From Saccharibacillus sacchari DSM 19268 (GTDB taxonomy: Bacteria; Bacillota; Bacilli; Paenibacillales; Paenibacillaceae), in contig NZ_KK073875.1 in NCBI RefSeq assembly GCF_000585395.1, positions 2,790,017 to 2,854,016 of the forward strand: a stretch of DNA of 64,000 nucleotides, read 5' to 3'. Positions 1-9,555 of the stretch are shown here, piece by piece. The notes below the pieces were generated by a model that had not been told where the DNA came from, ran no database searches, and saw only the letters and a program-made list of their open reading frames with translations. Position numbers and translations under genes: made by a program. Each line of letters opens with the position of its first letter. Position 1 is the stretch's first letter.

Positions 1-55
1 ACATGAACCTTCACTCCTTCGAATTTTCTGCATGGAAAAGCATACGCGACGAACT

Positions 56-161
56 AGTACCTTATCAACTCTTAATCATAGGATTATGTTTGCTGGAAAC
101 CCACACGCTTTAGGTGGGTTTCCGGCGGGCATAACCTTACTTTTAGCGTTGATAAGATACT
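56..161 (+). repeat. 106-bp MITE-like element, copy A
   Basis: The ends are imperfect inverted repeats, AGTACCTTATCAAC on the left and the complement of AGTATCTTATCAAC on the right. Between them lies a perfect hairpin, GAAACCCAC / GTGGGTTTC. The same 106-bp layout recurs inverted at 44860-44965, and two defective copies lie at 28986-29042 and 50068-50137. Small size, terminal inverted repeats and lack of coding capacity suggest a non-autonomous mobile element. No target-site duplication is clear at this copy. Confidence 0.75.
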
Positions 162-291
162 TGTCCGAGGTTGCGGCAATCGTTTATTTTCATGGCGCGA
201 AAGGTGATTCTGTGGTAGGATGGGCAGCGCCGGAAGCCTTTGACGCGACGGCGGGGCCGAGAGGCCATTTTCTATAGAGGACGTGAACCTA

Positions 292-648
292 ATGATTCTA
301 GTTACTGTACCGAAGCCGGATGTCTCGATCGAAAAGCAGGAGAATCCGCAGCTTAGCCATATTTACGGATTTACCGACTTCCACCTGATCACGCGCGAAG
401 AAGCCGGCATTTTCATGTTTTACGGCGAGAACGACGAACTGCTCTTCGTCGGCAAAGCCCGCAAGCTCAGACCCCGGATCAAAAAGCATTTCGAAGACAG
501 CGTATCGCCGATGAAAAATCATCGCGAAGAAGTTCGCCGCATCGACGTCTGCCTGGTGGCCGATCCGACGCATCGCGAGATTTACGAGACGTTTTTGATC
601 AACAACGGCCGTGCCAAATACAACGTCGATAAAGTCTTTTATAAATAA
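292..648 (+). CDS. GIY-YIG nuclease-like protein (UvrC N-domain-like)
   Basis: About 118 residues. The core 'GIFMFYG...LLFVGKARKLRPRIKKHF' pattern matches the GIY-YIG fold, with Gly/Tyr-containing strands, a conserved Gly-Lys and the basic helix found in UvrC-type nucleases. A late Glu followed by Asn fits the end of the domain. Small stand-alone members such as Bacillus YurQ are annotated as UvrC-like nucleases of unknown role. The ATG at 292 is preferred over an in-frame GTG at 283, because the AGAGG at 276-280 sits about 11 nt before the ATG and only 2 nt before the GTG. It stands alone, convergent with udk, with a shared terminator between them. Activity is inferred from the fold only. 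Confidence 0.7.
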   Translation: MILVTVPKPDVSIEKQENPQLSHIYGFTDFHLITREEAGIFMFYGENDELLFVGKARKLRPRIKKHFEDSVSPMKNHREEVRRIDVCLVADPTHREIYETFLINNGRAKYNVDKVFYK

Positions 649-667
649 AGTTCGAATCGTCATATGC

Positions 668-718
668 AAAAAGCCTGTCCTTCGAAAACGCGGTCTGCGC
701 TCCGGGGACAGGCTTTTT
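668..718. terminator. Bidirectional rho-independent terminator
   Basis: AAAAAGCCTGTCC pairs with GGACAGGCTTTTT. There are A and T tracts on both sides, between the convergent GIY-YIG gene and udk. Confidence 0.9.
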
Positions 719-730
719 CGTGCATCATTT

Positions 731-1366
731 TTAATGGTGGTTCCACTGATGGTCGCCCGACAAATATTTCTCGGTCAGGATCGACAGCAGCTGAATGCCC
801 ACTTCATTGTGACCGCCCTCCGGAATGATGAGGTCGGCGTATTTCTTCGAAGGTTCGATAAACGCTTCGTGCATCGGCTTGACCGTGCGCAGATATTGAT
901 CGTGCACGGAGCGGATGCTGCGTCCGCGATCTTCGATATCGCGCACGACGCGGCGAAGAATCCGCACGTCCGGGTCGGTATCGACGAAGACTTTGATGTC
1001 GAGCAGCGCACGAAGGTTCTCGTCCGACAAGACATGCAATCCTTCGATGATGACGATATTGTTGGGCTTCAGTTCCACGGTCTGATCGGCGGAACGGGCG
1101 TGCATGGTGAAGTCATAGACTGGCGCGTGAGCCACCTTGCCTTCTTTCAAATCGTTCAGGTGTTGGACCATCAGATCGTTGTCGAAAGCAAACGGGTGAT
1201 CATAATTGATCGCTCCGCGCTCTTCGAAGCTAAGCTCCGGATGATCTTTATAATAGTTGTCCTGAGATATGAACGTAACTTTCCCGGCGCCGAGCCGGTC
1301 GATGACGGATCGTGCGACCGTCGTTTTGCCGGAACCGGTGCCGCCGGCGATACCAATAATGAGCAT
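731..1366 (-). CDS. udk: Uridine kinase
   Basis: 211 residues, the usual length for bacterial Udk. It phosphorylates uridine and cytidine to UMP and CMP in pyrimidine salvage, in the cytoplasm. A P-loop 'GGTGSGKTT' lies at residues 8-16. A 'SQDNYYKD' segment near residue 34 and 'NYDHPFAFD' near residue 53 are the nucleoside-binding signatures of the family, and 'VIIEGLHVL' carries the Walker B-like acid. The lid region 'RRVVRDIEDRGRS' contains the expected arginines. The start is preceded by GGGAGG at a rather long spacing of about 13 nt. It is monocistronic. Confidence 0.96.
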   Translation of the reverse strand: MLIIGIAGGTGSGKTTVARSVIDRLGAGKVTFISQDNYYKDHPELSFEERGAINYDHPFAFDNDLMVQHLNDLKEGKVAHAPVYDFTMHARSADQTVELKPNNIVIIEGLHVLSDENLRALLDIKVFVDTDPDVRILRRVVRDIEDRGRSIRSVHDQYLRTVKPMHEAFIEPSKKYADLIIPEGGHNEVGIQLLSILTEKYLSGDHQWNHH

Positions 1367-1633
1367 GGCGATCGATAAACCTCCCTAGGTTGATGGCCGA
1401 TTGCAATTGTTTGCAATTTCAGTATTGTAGCACAGTATGCCCTTTTTTTCACCCGATTTTATTGCTTTTATTCAGACTCTTGCAAGAATGGATTGCGTGC
1501 TACCGAACCCGCCGCTACAATTGAGAAACGCGGATACGGCGGACGCATGTTTTCGGATCGATTTCATTTCGGAATTCTTCGATCATGTTTTCACGGAAGG
1601 CGATACACAGCATAAGAACGGGAGGCAGTTCCC

Positions 1634-3028
1634 TTGAAGCATAAAACCGGCAGCCCAAGCTTGAGCCGGCTGATCCGTCACTCCATGAATTCGTCCACGT
1701 TGTTCACTATTCTTGTATTTGCGGTCATTGTCACCATTTTGCTCTCCGTAGTCATTCGTCCCCTCGCACAGCTCGGCGCGCAATTGGTCGCACACTCCAC
1801 CATGCGGGAGATGACGTCGCCGGCTTTCCCTGAAAATCACGGTATAGATCGATTGGAGGATCTTTCTCCGGCAGCCTCCGGTTTTGAACGTTGGTGGAAG
1901 ACGGTTGAACGGCAAGAAGTCGTCAATTACCGAATTCCGGTAATCGACGGGGATGAGCCTTTGGCCTACGACGAAGGTCGCGAGATGCCCCGGGCGCTTC
2001 ATACCGTCGACATTGTCGTTCAATTGGGAGACCGCGAATTGTACCGAAGTGCTTATCTGTCTCCCGAAGGCACGGCCGAGGAAGCTTTGCGCGAACGCAA
2101 TTGGCTATATGATTATTTCAATAAGCCTTATCTGGCATCGATCCTGAATGACGACGGTCAGGAGATCGGATTGATTACCGCTCGAATTTACCCGCCCTTG
2201 CTTGTCGAAATCGTAGGGGTTACGGCCGTATTGATGCTGCTGCTTGGATTGGTATGTTTCTATGTCAATTATTTGCTTGGCAAATGGTTGATCGGCCCGC
2301 TGCTTCTCTCGCTGGGACAGCTCCGCAACGTGTTTCGCCGGCTGGCTGACGGAGACGTGGACGAGCTGTTTAATAAAGGAGTACGCATGGATCGTTCTTA
2401 TTCGGAGATCGAGGAGATTGCCGTCGAAGCGGGACGAATTATCGATAATACGAAAATGTATATGGAACAACTGAAGGAAAAGAACGAAGAGCTGGAAGCG
2501 CAGAAAAAAGTGCTTACGCATCAAGCCACGATCGACGGGTTGACTGAACTGAACAACCGCCGCCATTTCCTCGAACTGATCGGGGGAAGGCTCGGCGAGC
2601 CCGGACTGATGCTCATGCTGCTCGATATCGACGATTTCAAGCGGATCAACGATACTTACGGCCATGCGGGAGGCGACGTGATCCTCGAAGGTTTCGCTTC
2701 CGTGTTGAAAGAAAGCTTCGGCGGAAAAGCGGTCGTCGGGCGTTTCGGAGGGGAAGAGTTCGCGGTCTTTTCGACGCTTTTGTCCGAAGAAGAAATGCGC
2801 TCGGGGGCGGAACGGCTGCGGGCGGCTATCCAATCTGCCGTATTCGATCTGCCGGGGAGCCGCTCGATCGGCGTGACGGCGAGCATCGGGGTCGCTTATG
2901 CGCCGCAAAACGTTCTGACGTTCGAAGAGCTATACCAACAGGCCGATGCCGCGTTGTACGCGTCCAAGCGTACGGGCAAAAACCGCGTGACGGTATTCGG
3001 CGAGAGTCCGTTCCGTCTGCCGGGTTGA
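1634..3028 (+). CDS. Membrane diguanylate cyclase (GGDEF, GGEEF motif)
   Basis: 464 residues. It is predicted to make c-di-GMP from two GTP at the membrane. A first transmembrane helix spans about residues 20-43, then an extracytoplasmic sensing region of about 145 residues and a second helix at about 192-214. A HAMP-like linker and short coiled coil end near '[21 protein letters not shown]', and a GGDEF domain follows with GGEEF at about residues 372-376. The metal and nucleotide residues '[15 protein letters not shown]' are intact, so activity is likely. No RxxD inhibitory site is visible before GGEEF, suggesting no product inhibition. The start is TTG with GGGAGG 8-9 nt upstream. The sensing domain is not recognised. 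Confidence 0.92.
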   Translation: MKHKTGSPSLSRLIRHSMNSSTLFTILVFAVIVTILLSVVIRPLAQLGAQLVAHSTMREMTSPAFPENHGIDRLEDLSPAASGFERWWKTVERQEVVNYRIPVIDGDEPLAYDEGREMPRALHTVDIVVQLGDRELYRSAYLSPEGTAEEALRERNWLYDYFNKPYLASILNDDGQEIGLITARIYPPLLVEIVGVTAVLMLLLGLVCFYVNYLLGKWLIGPLLLSLGQLRNVFRRLADGDVDELFNKGVRMDRSYSEIEEIAVEAGRIIDNTKMYMEQLKEKNEELEAQKKVLTHQATIDGLTELNNRRHFLELIGGRLGEPGLMLMLLDIDDFKRINDTYGHAGGDVILEGFASVLKESFGGKAVVGRFGGEEFAVFSTLLSEEEMRSGAERLRAAIQSAVFDLPGSRSIGVTASIGVAYAPQNVLTFEELYQQADAALYASKRTGKNRVTVFGESPFRLPG

Positions 3029-3227
3029 AAAAGGTCGGCCCGGATGCGTAGACCGCCGCGCTCTTTTGATCCGTTCAAACCGGTTGCCCGTTTCGACGGA
3101 TAGTTTGTGGGGAAACAGGAAGGAATGCGGGAGATCTCCGCCGAATCATTCAATACTTGGAGAAAAATTCAAGCTATTCCTTTTCCATCAATCTTGCCAC
3201 TTCGCGAACAGGAGGTTCCTTCGAATT

Positions 3228-4136
3228 ATGGACCAATCACAACATGAACAGGTGAGCGATAGTTTCGTCGTGCGGGCACTGGAAGAGAATCTAGCGATCA
3301 TTCGTTTCGACAGGAGCCGCCGGGTCGTGTACGCCAACGACAATTTTGCGTCCGTCCTCGGTTATCGCAAAGAAAACATGATCGGCATGGACCATCGTCG
3401 TTTTTGCCTGCCCGAATTCGCCAACAGCCCCGAGTACGACCGTTTTTGGAAAGACCTGCTCAGCGGCAGCACGTTCGAGGACAAGGTGGAACGGGTCGCG
3501 GCGGACGGAAGAAGGCTGTGGCTTCAGGTCACGTACATGCCCGTGTTCGGCAGCAACCGGCAGGTGCTCGGCGTATGCAAAGTCGCGTCGAACATTACCG
3601 AACGGATCGACACCATTACTGCGGTAACGGGCGAGTTGGAACGGATGTCCGACGCGCTGCACGCCAAAGCGAACGCGGGCATACAGCGAAGCCATTCGCT
3701 GCTCGAAAGCATCGAGCAGATCGCGGAAGTGTCGGGCGAGAACATAACGACGCTGGAAAGCCTGCAGGAGCAGGCGGAATCGATCCGGGGCATCGTGCAC
3801 ACGATCCAGCAAATCGCTTCGCAGACAGGCCTGCTCGCCTTGAACGCGGCGATCGAGGCGGCCCATGCCGGCGAGCACGGCAAAGGCTTCAATATCGTCG
3901 CGAAAGAAGTGGGCAAGCTGTCCGGGAGGGTCGGCGAATCGATCGTGGAGGTGCGGCATACGATCGAGGGCATCGCGCGCGAAGTCGGCAATATCAGCCG
4001 CGGCACGAATCGCGCGCAAGGGACCGTGAACAAAAGCCAAAAAGAAATCCGGCTCGCGATCGAAGAACTTACGGAAATTTCGGCCGCTTCCGGCGAATTG
4101 GACGCGCAGGCCAAAAGATTTTCGGAATTGATCTAA
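3228..4136 (+). CDS. Soluble PAS-domain chemoreceptor, paralogue 1 of 3
   Basis: 302 residues with no membrane segment. A PAS domain spans about residues 12-125 ('[23 protein letters not shown]', then an 'ITERIDT' exit). A short methyl-accepting signalling hairpin follows, whose tip '[27 protein letters not shown]' is the CheA/CheW contact region. There is no HAMP domain and little sequence beyond the hairpin, so it is much shorter than classical transducers. The start at ATG 3228 follows AGGAGG, whereas an upstream in-frame ATG at 3066 lacks a site. It is the first of a tandem trio and probably senses a cytoplasmic, redox or small-molecule cue. The ligand is unknown. Confidence 0.9.
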   Translation: MDQSQHEQVSDSFVVRALEENLAIIRFDRSRRVVYANDNFASVLGYRKENMIGMDHRRFCLPEFANSPEYDRFWKDLLSGSTFEDKVERVAADGRRLWLQVTYMPVFGSNRQVLGVCKVASNITERIDTITAVTGELERMSDALHAKANAGIQRSHSLLESIEQIAEVSGENITTLESLQEQAESIRGIVHTIQQIASQTGLLALNAAIEAAHAGEHGKGFNIVAKEVGKLSGRVGESIVEVRHTIEGIAREVGNISRGTNRAQGTVNKSQKEIRLAIEELTEISAASGELDAQAKRFSELI

Positions 4137-4142
4137 ACGCGA

Positions 4143-4217
4143 AAAAAATACGTATACCTTTGAGATGGACAAGACGAACCTTCGGTACGTCGTCAAACAT
4201 TTCGAAGGTATTTTTTT
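4143..4217 (+). terminator. Probable terminator after chemoreceptor 1
   Basis: ATACCTTTGAGATG pairs with CATTTCGAAGGTAT across a long loop and is followed by seven T. The stem is imperfect. Confidence 0.55.
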
Positions 4218-4346
4218 ATGTCGTCAAACAAAATTGCCCTAAGCAATCCGGCAAATTGTGCCGATATAGTTTTCAATAATTATTTCGGGAAATCTAGTTG
4301 TGTGAAACTTTTATTAATCCATCCAAAACGGAGGCTCGGTGATATC

Positions 4347-5267
4347 ATGACACAGTTGAACGCGCAGCAAGCCGATGAACAGGTAAGCGATAGCTTGGTC
4401 GTTAAGGCGCTTGAACAAAATTTGGCTATCGTGCGGTTCGATCTGAATCGCCGGGTCGTCTACGTGAACGATAATTTTGCCAAAGTGCTCGGTTATTCCA
4501 AACAACAGATGCTGGGTATGGATCACCGGCAATTCTGCCTGCCCGAGTTCGCGAACAGTACGGCCTACGAAAAATTCTGGCGCGACTTGTTCGGCGGCCG
4601 CAGTTATGAAGACAAAATTCAGCGCGTCACCGCATCCGGCCGTCCGATCTGGCTGCAAGCGACCTATATGCCGGTTTTGGGCGAGAACGGCAAAGTGCTC
4701 GGCGTCTCGAAAGTCGCTTCGAACATCACCGAGCGGATTGAAACGATATCGACCGTCATGAGCGAGCTTCAGCAGATGTCCGACGGGCTTAATATTCGCG
4801 CCGAAGGCGGAATCGAACGCAGCCACGCGCTGCTGCAAAGCGTCGAACATATCGCGAAAGTATCGCAGGACAACATGAATACGCTGGCCAGCCTTCAGCG
4901 GCAGGCCGATTCCATTCGCGGCATCGTGCAGACGATTCAGGATATCGCGTCGCAAACGAGCCTGCTCGCGCTGAACGCGGCAATCGAAGCGGCGCATGCC
5001 GGCGAGCACGGCAGAGGTTTCGACATCGTCGCGAAAGAAGTACGCAAACTGGCGAACCGGGCCGGCGAATCGATCGTCGAAGTGCGGCGCAATATCGAAG
5101 GCATCACGAAAGAAGTCGATAACATGGCAAACGGAACGAACCTTGCGCAAAACACCGTTGCGGAAAGCCAGGAACAAATCCGGTTGGCGTTGGACGAGTT
5201 CGCCGAAATTTCGGCCGCTTCCGGCGAATTGGACGCGCAGGCCAAAGAATTCTCCAAACTGCTGTGA
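4347..5267 (+). CDS. Soluble PAS-domain chemoreceptor, paralogue 2 of 3
   Basis: 306 residues, built exactly like its neighbours. The PAS domain lies near residues 15-130 ('[22 protein letters not shown]'; '[16 protein letters not shown]'), and the receptor signalling tip is '[27 protein letters not shown]'. It has no membrane segment. The ATG at 4347 is preceded by GGAGG at about 11 nt, and an upstream ATG at 4218 overlaps the previous gene's terminator and is rejected. The sequence is closely related to paralogues 1 and 3 along its whole length, showing local gene duplication. Each copy has its own terminator, so the three may be expressed separately. Confidence 0.9.
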   Translation: MTQLNAQQADEQVSDSLVVKALEQNLAIVRFDLNRRVVYVNDNFAKVLGYSKQQMLGMDHRQFCLPEFANSTAYEKFWRDLFGGRSYEDKIQRVTASGRPIWLQATYMPVLGENGKVLGVSKVASNITERIETISTVMSELQQMSDGLNIRAEGGIERSHALLQSVEHIAKVSQDNMNTLASLQRQADSIRGIVQTIQDIASQTSLLALNAAIEAAHAGEHGRGFDIVAKEVRKLANRAGESIVEVRRNIEGITKEVDNMANGTNLAQNTVAESQEQIRLALDEFAEISAASGELDAQAKEFSKLL

Positions 5268-5282
5268 CCGGGAGAAATCTTG

Positions 5283-5313
5283 AAAAAGGTCGGGCTTAAT
5301 GCCTGACCTTTTT
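5283..5313 (+). terminator. Rho-independent terminator
   Basis: AAAAAGGTCGGGC pairs with GCCTGACCTTTTT, directly after chemoreceptor 2. Confidence 0.9.
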
Positions 5314-5463
5314 CCTCATACGACAAACGATGTCCGACCGAAATCTTTAATTCATCAGGCGAACAAGAATTTTGTCGAAAAATATAAAAAAATGTTAAAG
5401 GATGACGATATATAAGTTATAAAAAATTGCGCAAAATTAATTTGTGGAACAGGAGAGAGAAAC

Positions 5464-6372
5464 ATGAACATAAAACCATCAACGGGGGCCGACAACGATC
5501 TTGTCATGTCAGCCTTGGAAAAAAGCCTGGCCACGATCCGTTTCGACCTGAATCGCCGGGTCGTTCACGTCAACTCGAATTTTGCCGAAGCCATGGGTTA
5601 TGCGCAGCGGGACATGATCGGCATGGACCATCGGCAGTTTTGTTTTCCGGAGTTCGCGAACGGGCCGAGTTACGAGAAGTTCTGGCGCGATCTTTTGGCA
5701 GGACGAAGTTATCAGGACAAAATCGAGCGAATGGACGCGAGAGGCGAGCGGATCTGGCTGGAAGCGACGTATATGCCTGTGCTCGACGATCAGGGCCGGG
5801 TAATCGAGGTCTTCAAAGTGGCGACCGACATCACCCGCCGCCAAAAAAATATCGAAGAAGTCGTCTCCGAACTTCAGCAGATGTCCGAAGGGCTGAATGT
5901 CCGTGCGGAATCCGGCATCGTTCGCAGTACGGAACTGCTGCAAAGCATCGAACGCATTTCGGAAGTATCGGAGAAAAACATTTCCACGTTATCGAGCCTG
6001 CAAAGCCAGGCGGAATCGATTCGCGGCATCGTGCAGACGATCCAGGAGATCGCTTCGCAAACCAGCCTGCTCGCTTTGAACGCGGCGATAGAAGCGGCGC
6101 ATGCCGGCGAACATGGAAAAGGGTTCGATATCGTGGCGAAAGAAGTCCGTAAATTGGCAGGGAAAGTCAGCGAGTCGATCGTGGAAGTCCGCCGCAATAT
6201 CGAAGGCATTACGAAGGAAGTCACGAACATCACGCAAGGCACGAATCAGGCGCAGGAAAATATCACGCGCAGCCATTCGCAAATCCGTACGGCCATGGAA
6301 GAATTCGAAGACATTTCGGCAGCGTCGGAACAGCTGGATGCGCGAGCGCGCGACTTCAACAACATCATCTAA
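5464..6372 (+). CDS. Soluble PAS-domain chemoreceptor, paralogue 3 of 3
   Basis: 302 residues. The PAS domain spans about residues 12-125 and is followed by the short signalling hairpin with '[27 protein letters not shown]'. It has no membrane segment or HAMP. The start has AGGAGAG 5-10 nt upstream. It is the most divergent of the trio in the PAS exit ('[14 protein letters not shown]' where the others have 'ASNITERI') and at the C terminus, suggesting a different cue with a shared output. About 195 bp of AT-rich sequence separates it from paralogue 2, enough for its own promoter. Confidence 0.9.
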   Translation: MNIKPSTGADNDLVMSALEKSLATIRFDLNRRVVHVNSNFAEAMGYAQRDMIGMDHRQFCFPEFANGPSYEKFWRDLLAGRSYQDKIERMDARGERIWLEATYMPVLDDQGRVIEVFKVATDITRRQKNIEEVVSELQQMSEGLNVRAESGIVRSTELLQSIERISEVSEKNISTLSSLQSQAESIRGIVQTIQEIASQTSLLALNAAIEAAHAGEHGKGFDIVAKEVRKLAGKVSESIVEVRRNIEGITKEVTNITQGTNQAQENITRSHSQIRTAMEEFEDISAASEQLDARARDFNNII

Positions 6373-6390
6373 ACAGACGTTCATAAGGCG

Positions 6391-6448
6391 AAAAAGCCGA
6401 ACATCGGATCGCGAAGCACGCGCTAATCCGAAAATACGGCTTTTTTTT
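6391..6448 (+). terminator. Rho-independent terminator
   Basis: The outer stem is AAAAAGCCG / CGGCTTTTTTTT, with an inner CGGATCGCG / CGCGCTAATCCG hairpin, after chemoreceptor 3. Confidence 0.75.
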
Positions 6449-6506
6449 CATGAGCTTGAATCGCCTATAATGGGAAGAAAAGAAACTTCTCAAGGAGGGC
6501 AACGGG

Positions 6507-7496
6507 ATGAAATTGTCGATTCTGGACTATTCGGAGATTCGCTCGGAGGCTTCGTCGGAGATCGCTTTGCGCGAGACGGTCCGGCTTGCCCGGGCAGCGG
6601 AACAATGGGGCTATCACCGATACTGGGTATCCGAGCATCACGGGAACCGAGTGCTGGCAGGCTCGGCTCCGGAAGTTCTTGTCGCCTCATTGGCAGCATT
6701 GACGGAGGGTAAAATGCGCATCGGCTCCGGCGGCATCATGCTTCCGATGCACAGTCCGTTTAAAGTGGCGGAGAGCTTCTCGGTGCTGACGGCTCTTTAC
6801 CCGGGGCGAATCGATCTGGGGATCGGTCGTTCCACCGGAGGAAGGGCGGAGACGTCCGCTGCGCTATTGGATGGTCGAAGCGGTTCGTTTAGCCGTTATC
6901 CGGAGCAGGTAAGCCGGTTGTCCGGACATATTCGGGGAGCGCTCACTCCCGCGGTGACGCCTGTGTCCGCTTCGCCACCCGACTTATGGCTATTGGGATC
7001 CAGCGAAAGCGGTGCGGACATTGCAGCCGCGAATGGACTAGGCTTGGCATTCGGACATTTTGTTCGGGGTCGGGCGGGGCGAGAAGCGGTACGAAGGTAT
7101 CGAGAACGATTTGTTCCTTTTAACGCAGGCGACCGTCCGAAGGTGTTGGTGTCGCTGTTTGCCGTTTGCGGCCGAGATGAGCGTGAAGCGGAGAGGCTGG
7201 CACGGGTATTTGATCATTACCTGCTTGATATCGGAGAGGGCGGGCATCTGAATGCCGTACCGTCTCTGGCAGACGTCGAATCGATTGCATACACGGAGGC
7301 CCAAAAAGAGCAGATTCGAAAAGGGCGGGAGCGCATGGTCGTGGGCGATCCGTCCGGCGTTCGCAGACAATTGATTGCGCTGGCGGATCTATATGAGGCG
7401 GATGAAGTCATGCTGGCTACGGTATCTCCGGATTTCGAATTGAAGTTGCGCATGTATGAAATGCTGGCCGAAGCTTTTCGGTTGCGGCATGCGTGA
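6507..7496 (+). CDS. Luciferase-like (LLM class) flavin-dependent oxidoreductase
   Basis: 329 residues. It has the TIM-barrel signatures of the bacterial luciferase-like superfamily: 'RAAEQWGYHRYWVSEHHGN' near residue 40, 'MRIGSGGIMLPMHSPFKVAESF' near residue 75 and 'PGRIDLGIGRSTGG' near residue 105. Such enzymes use reduced FMN or F420 to oxidise small molecules. This subgroup (MsnO8-like) is widespread in Firmicutes without a defined substrate. AAGGAGG precedes the ATG. It is monocistronic and convergent with spo0M. Confidence 0.88.
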   Translation: MKLSILDYSEIRSEASSEIALRETVRLARAAEQWGYHRYWVSEHHGNRVLAGSAPEVLVASLAALTEGKMRIGSGGIMLPMHSPFKVAESFSVLTALYPGRIDLGIGRSTGGRAETSAALLDGRSGSFSRYPEQVSRLSGHIRGALTPAVTPVSASPPDLWLLGSSESGADIAAANGLGLAFGHFVRGRAGREAVRRYRERFVPFNAGDRPKVLVSLFAVCGRDEREAERLARVFDHYLLDIGEGGHLNAVPSLADVESIAYTEAQKEQIRKGRERMVVGDPSGVRRQLIALADLYEADEVMLATVSPDFELKLRMYEMLAEAFRLRHA

Positions 7497-7530
7497 AAAT
7501 AAAATCCCCGGCTCGGAAGGAGCCGGGGAT
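7497..7530 (-). terminator. Terminator of spo0M
   Basis: CCCCGGCTC pairs with GAGCCGGGG. Read on the minus strand it is followed by ATTTTATTTT. Confidence 0.8.
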
Positions 7531-7545
7531 AGACATGCGGAAAAA

Positions 7546-8322
7546 TTAGTGAGCGTAACGCGAAATCGTGTTTTCCAAAATTTCTGCGACGTACTGCGGA
7601 CCGCGGCTAAGATCGCTGCGCGAAAGGCTCAGGCGTACGAGGCTTTCGTCGGTGCCCATCGCTTCGGAGAAGAATCCGCCAAGACCGCGAGCGCGGCGGT
7701 CGACCTCGAGCATCAGTTCCAGATCGCCGTTTTGCTGACGGAACAGCACCTCCAGTTCGTCGAGCTGACCGCGGAATTTGGTGGTCGGTACATATTCGAA
7801 TTCTTGAACGAAGGACAGCGGCCCGCCCAAGCGAGGGGCGTAGTCGTTGGTTACTTCGCGCAAGCGGAAGCCCAACAATTCGATGGCGTCCAGCGCGACT
7901 TGAATTTCGTCGCTCGGCGTGACATTCAGCGCGTCGCGGTCGGTCGCATCGGCGGCACTCGGGATGTCCAAGCCGGTCTCTACCCATACGCCCGAGCTGC
8001 GCAGCGTGATCGGCGTGTATTCAGGCAGCGTGAACCGGAACGGAACTTCTTTGCGCTCTCCGGCACGAAGGGTAAAGCGGTCCGTTAACAGGAACTTGGT
8101 GATGGTCGCCGTTTCGCGCACTTTACGGTCATCATGCTCGCGGATATATTCCGATTTGATGAACAGATAGATGCGGTCCACCTGTTGATCCACTTGACCG
8201 CCCTCTATGTACACGATGCCCGAAATGTCTCCTCCTACCGGTACCTGAGCCGTATCGAGCACTGTATCTACTTTGGCGTTACCGATTCCGACGCTAGCCA
8301 GCATTTTTTTGAAAAAAGACAT
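7546..8322 (-). CDS. spo0M: Sporulation-control protein Spo0M
   Basis: 258 residues, the length of Bacillus Spo0M, an arrestin-like cytoplasmic protein that influences sporulation initiation and cell morphology. The N terminus 'MSFFKKMLASVGIGNAKVDT' and the following beta-rich region ('VPVGGDISGIVYIEGG', 'VPFRFTLPEYTPIT') are typical. The C-terminal acidic and hydrophobic stretch is present. The start is supported by GGAGGG about 8 nt upstream. It lies alone between terminators. The role is inferred from family membership and fits an endospore former. Confidence 0.93.
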   Translation of the reverse strand: MSFFKKMLASVGIGNAKVDTVLDTAQVPVGGDISGIVYIEGGQVDQQVDRIYLFIKSEYIREHDDRKVRETATITKFLLTDRFTLRAGERKEVPFRFTLPEYTPITLRSSGVWVETGLDIPSAADATDRDALNVTPSDEIQVALDAIELLGFRLREVTNDYAPRLGGPLSFVQEFEYVPTTKFRGQLDELEVLFRQQNGDLELMLEVDRRARGLGGFFSEAMGTDESLVRLSLSRSDLSRGPQYVAEILENTISRYAH

Positions 8323-8417
8323 AAATATTCACCCTCCGTTTGATTGATGCCACATATACGCGCTATTCTGTAGAGCGGTTTCATTCGGGAACGGAAAATT
8401 TTAAAACCTATGATTCG

Positions 8418-9332
8418 TCATCTGGCGATTTCCTTCATGGCTTCCCGCAGCGTTGGATAATGAAACTCGAATCCTTCGCGAATCAGCCGTTCGGGCGCGA
8501 CCCAGCGGCTTTTGAGAATCAATTCCGTCTCCGTGCGAATGACCGCGGCTCCTGCTTTTAGCATCCATGCGGGTGCGGGCAGACCGAAACGGCGCCCGTA
8601 AGCTTCTCGCATCGTGCGCATTTGCTCGGCATTCGTCACCTGCTCGGGAGCCGAAGCGTTGAACGCGCCGGATAAGTCGGTCCTTTTTTCCAAAAACTCG
8701 ACCATGCGGCACAGATCATCGATATGGACCCAACTGAAGCGTTGGCTGCCCGGCCCCTGCTTACCTCCGAGACCGAAGCGAATCAGATTGATATAAGGCG
8801 TCATGACGCCGCCGCCGCGGCCGAGTGCAATCGCAATGCGCAGCACCGCTTTACGCGTCGAAGGGGTGTTGGCAGCGAAAAAGGTCTCTTCCCAGGCTTT
8901 GGCGACTTCGACGGAAAATCCGCTGCCAAGCTCGCCTTGTTCCTCGGTCATCGGACGATCGCGCGCATCCCGATAGATCGTAGCGGTGCCCGAATTGATC
9001 CAGAGTTTCGGAGGATGCGAGCAATCGGCTATCGCTTCGCCCAATGTTTGCGTGGTCGTTGTCCGGGATTCCATGATTTCGCGTCGGTTCTGCTCGTTGT
9101 ACCGGCAGTTGACCGAGCGACCCGCCAGATTGACGAGTAGATCGGCTCTGTTCAGAGCTTCGGTAATCGCTGCGGGGTCGTCCCAGGAGATATGGCCGGG
9201 GCGGCGGGAGATCATTTTGATTTCATACCCTTTTTGCCGATACCGTTCGCTTAAAGCTTCGCCGATAAATCCGGTTGCTCCGGCGAGGGCGATCTTGCGG
9301 GGTGGCGGTGAAAAGCGATTAGGTCCGCCCAT
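8418..9332 (-). CDS. TIGR01777-family NAD(P)-binding epimerase
   Basis: 304 residues. The N-terminal Rossmann motif 'ALAGATGFIGEAL' is at about residues 15-27, with 'DLLVNLAGRSV' near residue 64. 'SGTATIYRD' replaces the catalytic Ser/Tyr region, and the C terminus carries the DUF1731 segment ('LPAPAWMLKAGA', 'RWVAPERLIREGFEFHYP'). This family (Bacillus YfhF, animal SDR39U1) is related to NAD-dependent epimerases, but its substrate is unknown. The start has AGGAGG 6 nt upstream. It is monocistronic. Confidence 0.92.
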   Translation of the reverse strand: MGGPNRFSPPPRKIALAGATGFIGEALSERYRQKGYEIKMISRRPGHISWDDPAAITEALNRADLLVNLAGRSVNCRYNEQNRREIMESRTTTTQTLGEAIADCSHPPKLWINSGTATIYRDARDRPMTEEQGELGSGFSVEVAKAWEETFFAANTPSTRKAVLRIAIALGRGGGVMTPYINLIRFGLGGKQGPGSQRFSWVHIDDLCRMVEFLEKRTDLSGAFNASAPEQVTNAEQMRTMREAYGRRFGLPAPAWMLKAGAAVIRTETELILKSRWVAPERLIREGFEFHYPTLREAMKEIAR

Positions 9333-9555
9333 TATTATCCTCCTCTGTCATGGTTTTCAGTTCCTTGTTCCTGCAAATTTTATGCCAACAAGTTTTTCTG
9401 CGAATTCTACAATTTTGTACCCGTTTTCCCTTCAAATTGCTCACTGAATTGACGATAAAGCGAAAAGGATGAGAATCTGACATTTATAATAAGAATGAAC
9501 GTATATAATCGATTGCGCGTTACGCGGATCAAGAACAGGCTGGAGGAGAATCGGA

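Noticed and set aside
32-277. 81-residue frame at the left end
   Set aside because: It is made mostly of repeat copy A, has no ribosome site and no protein-like composition.
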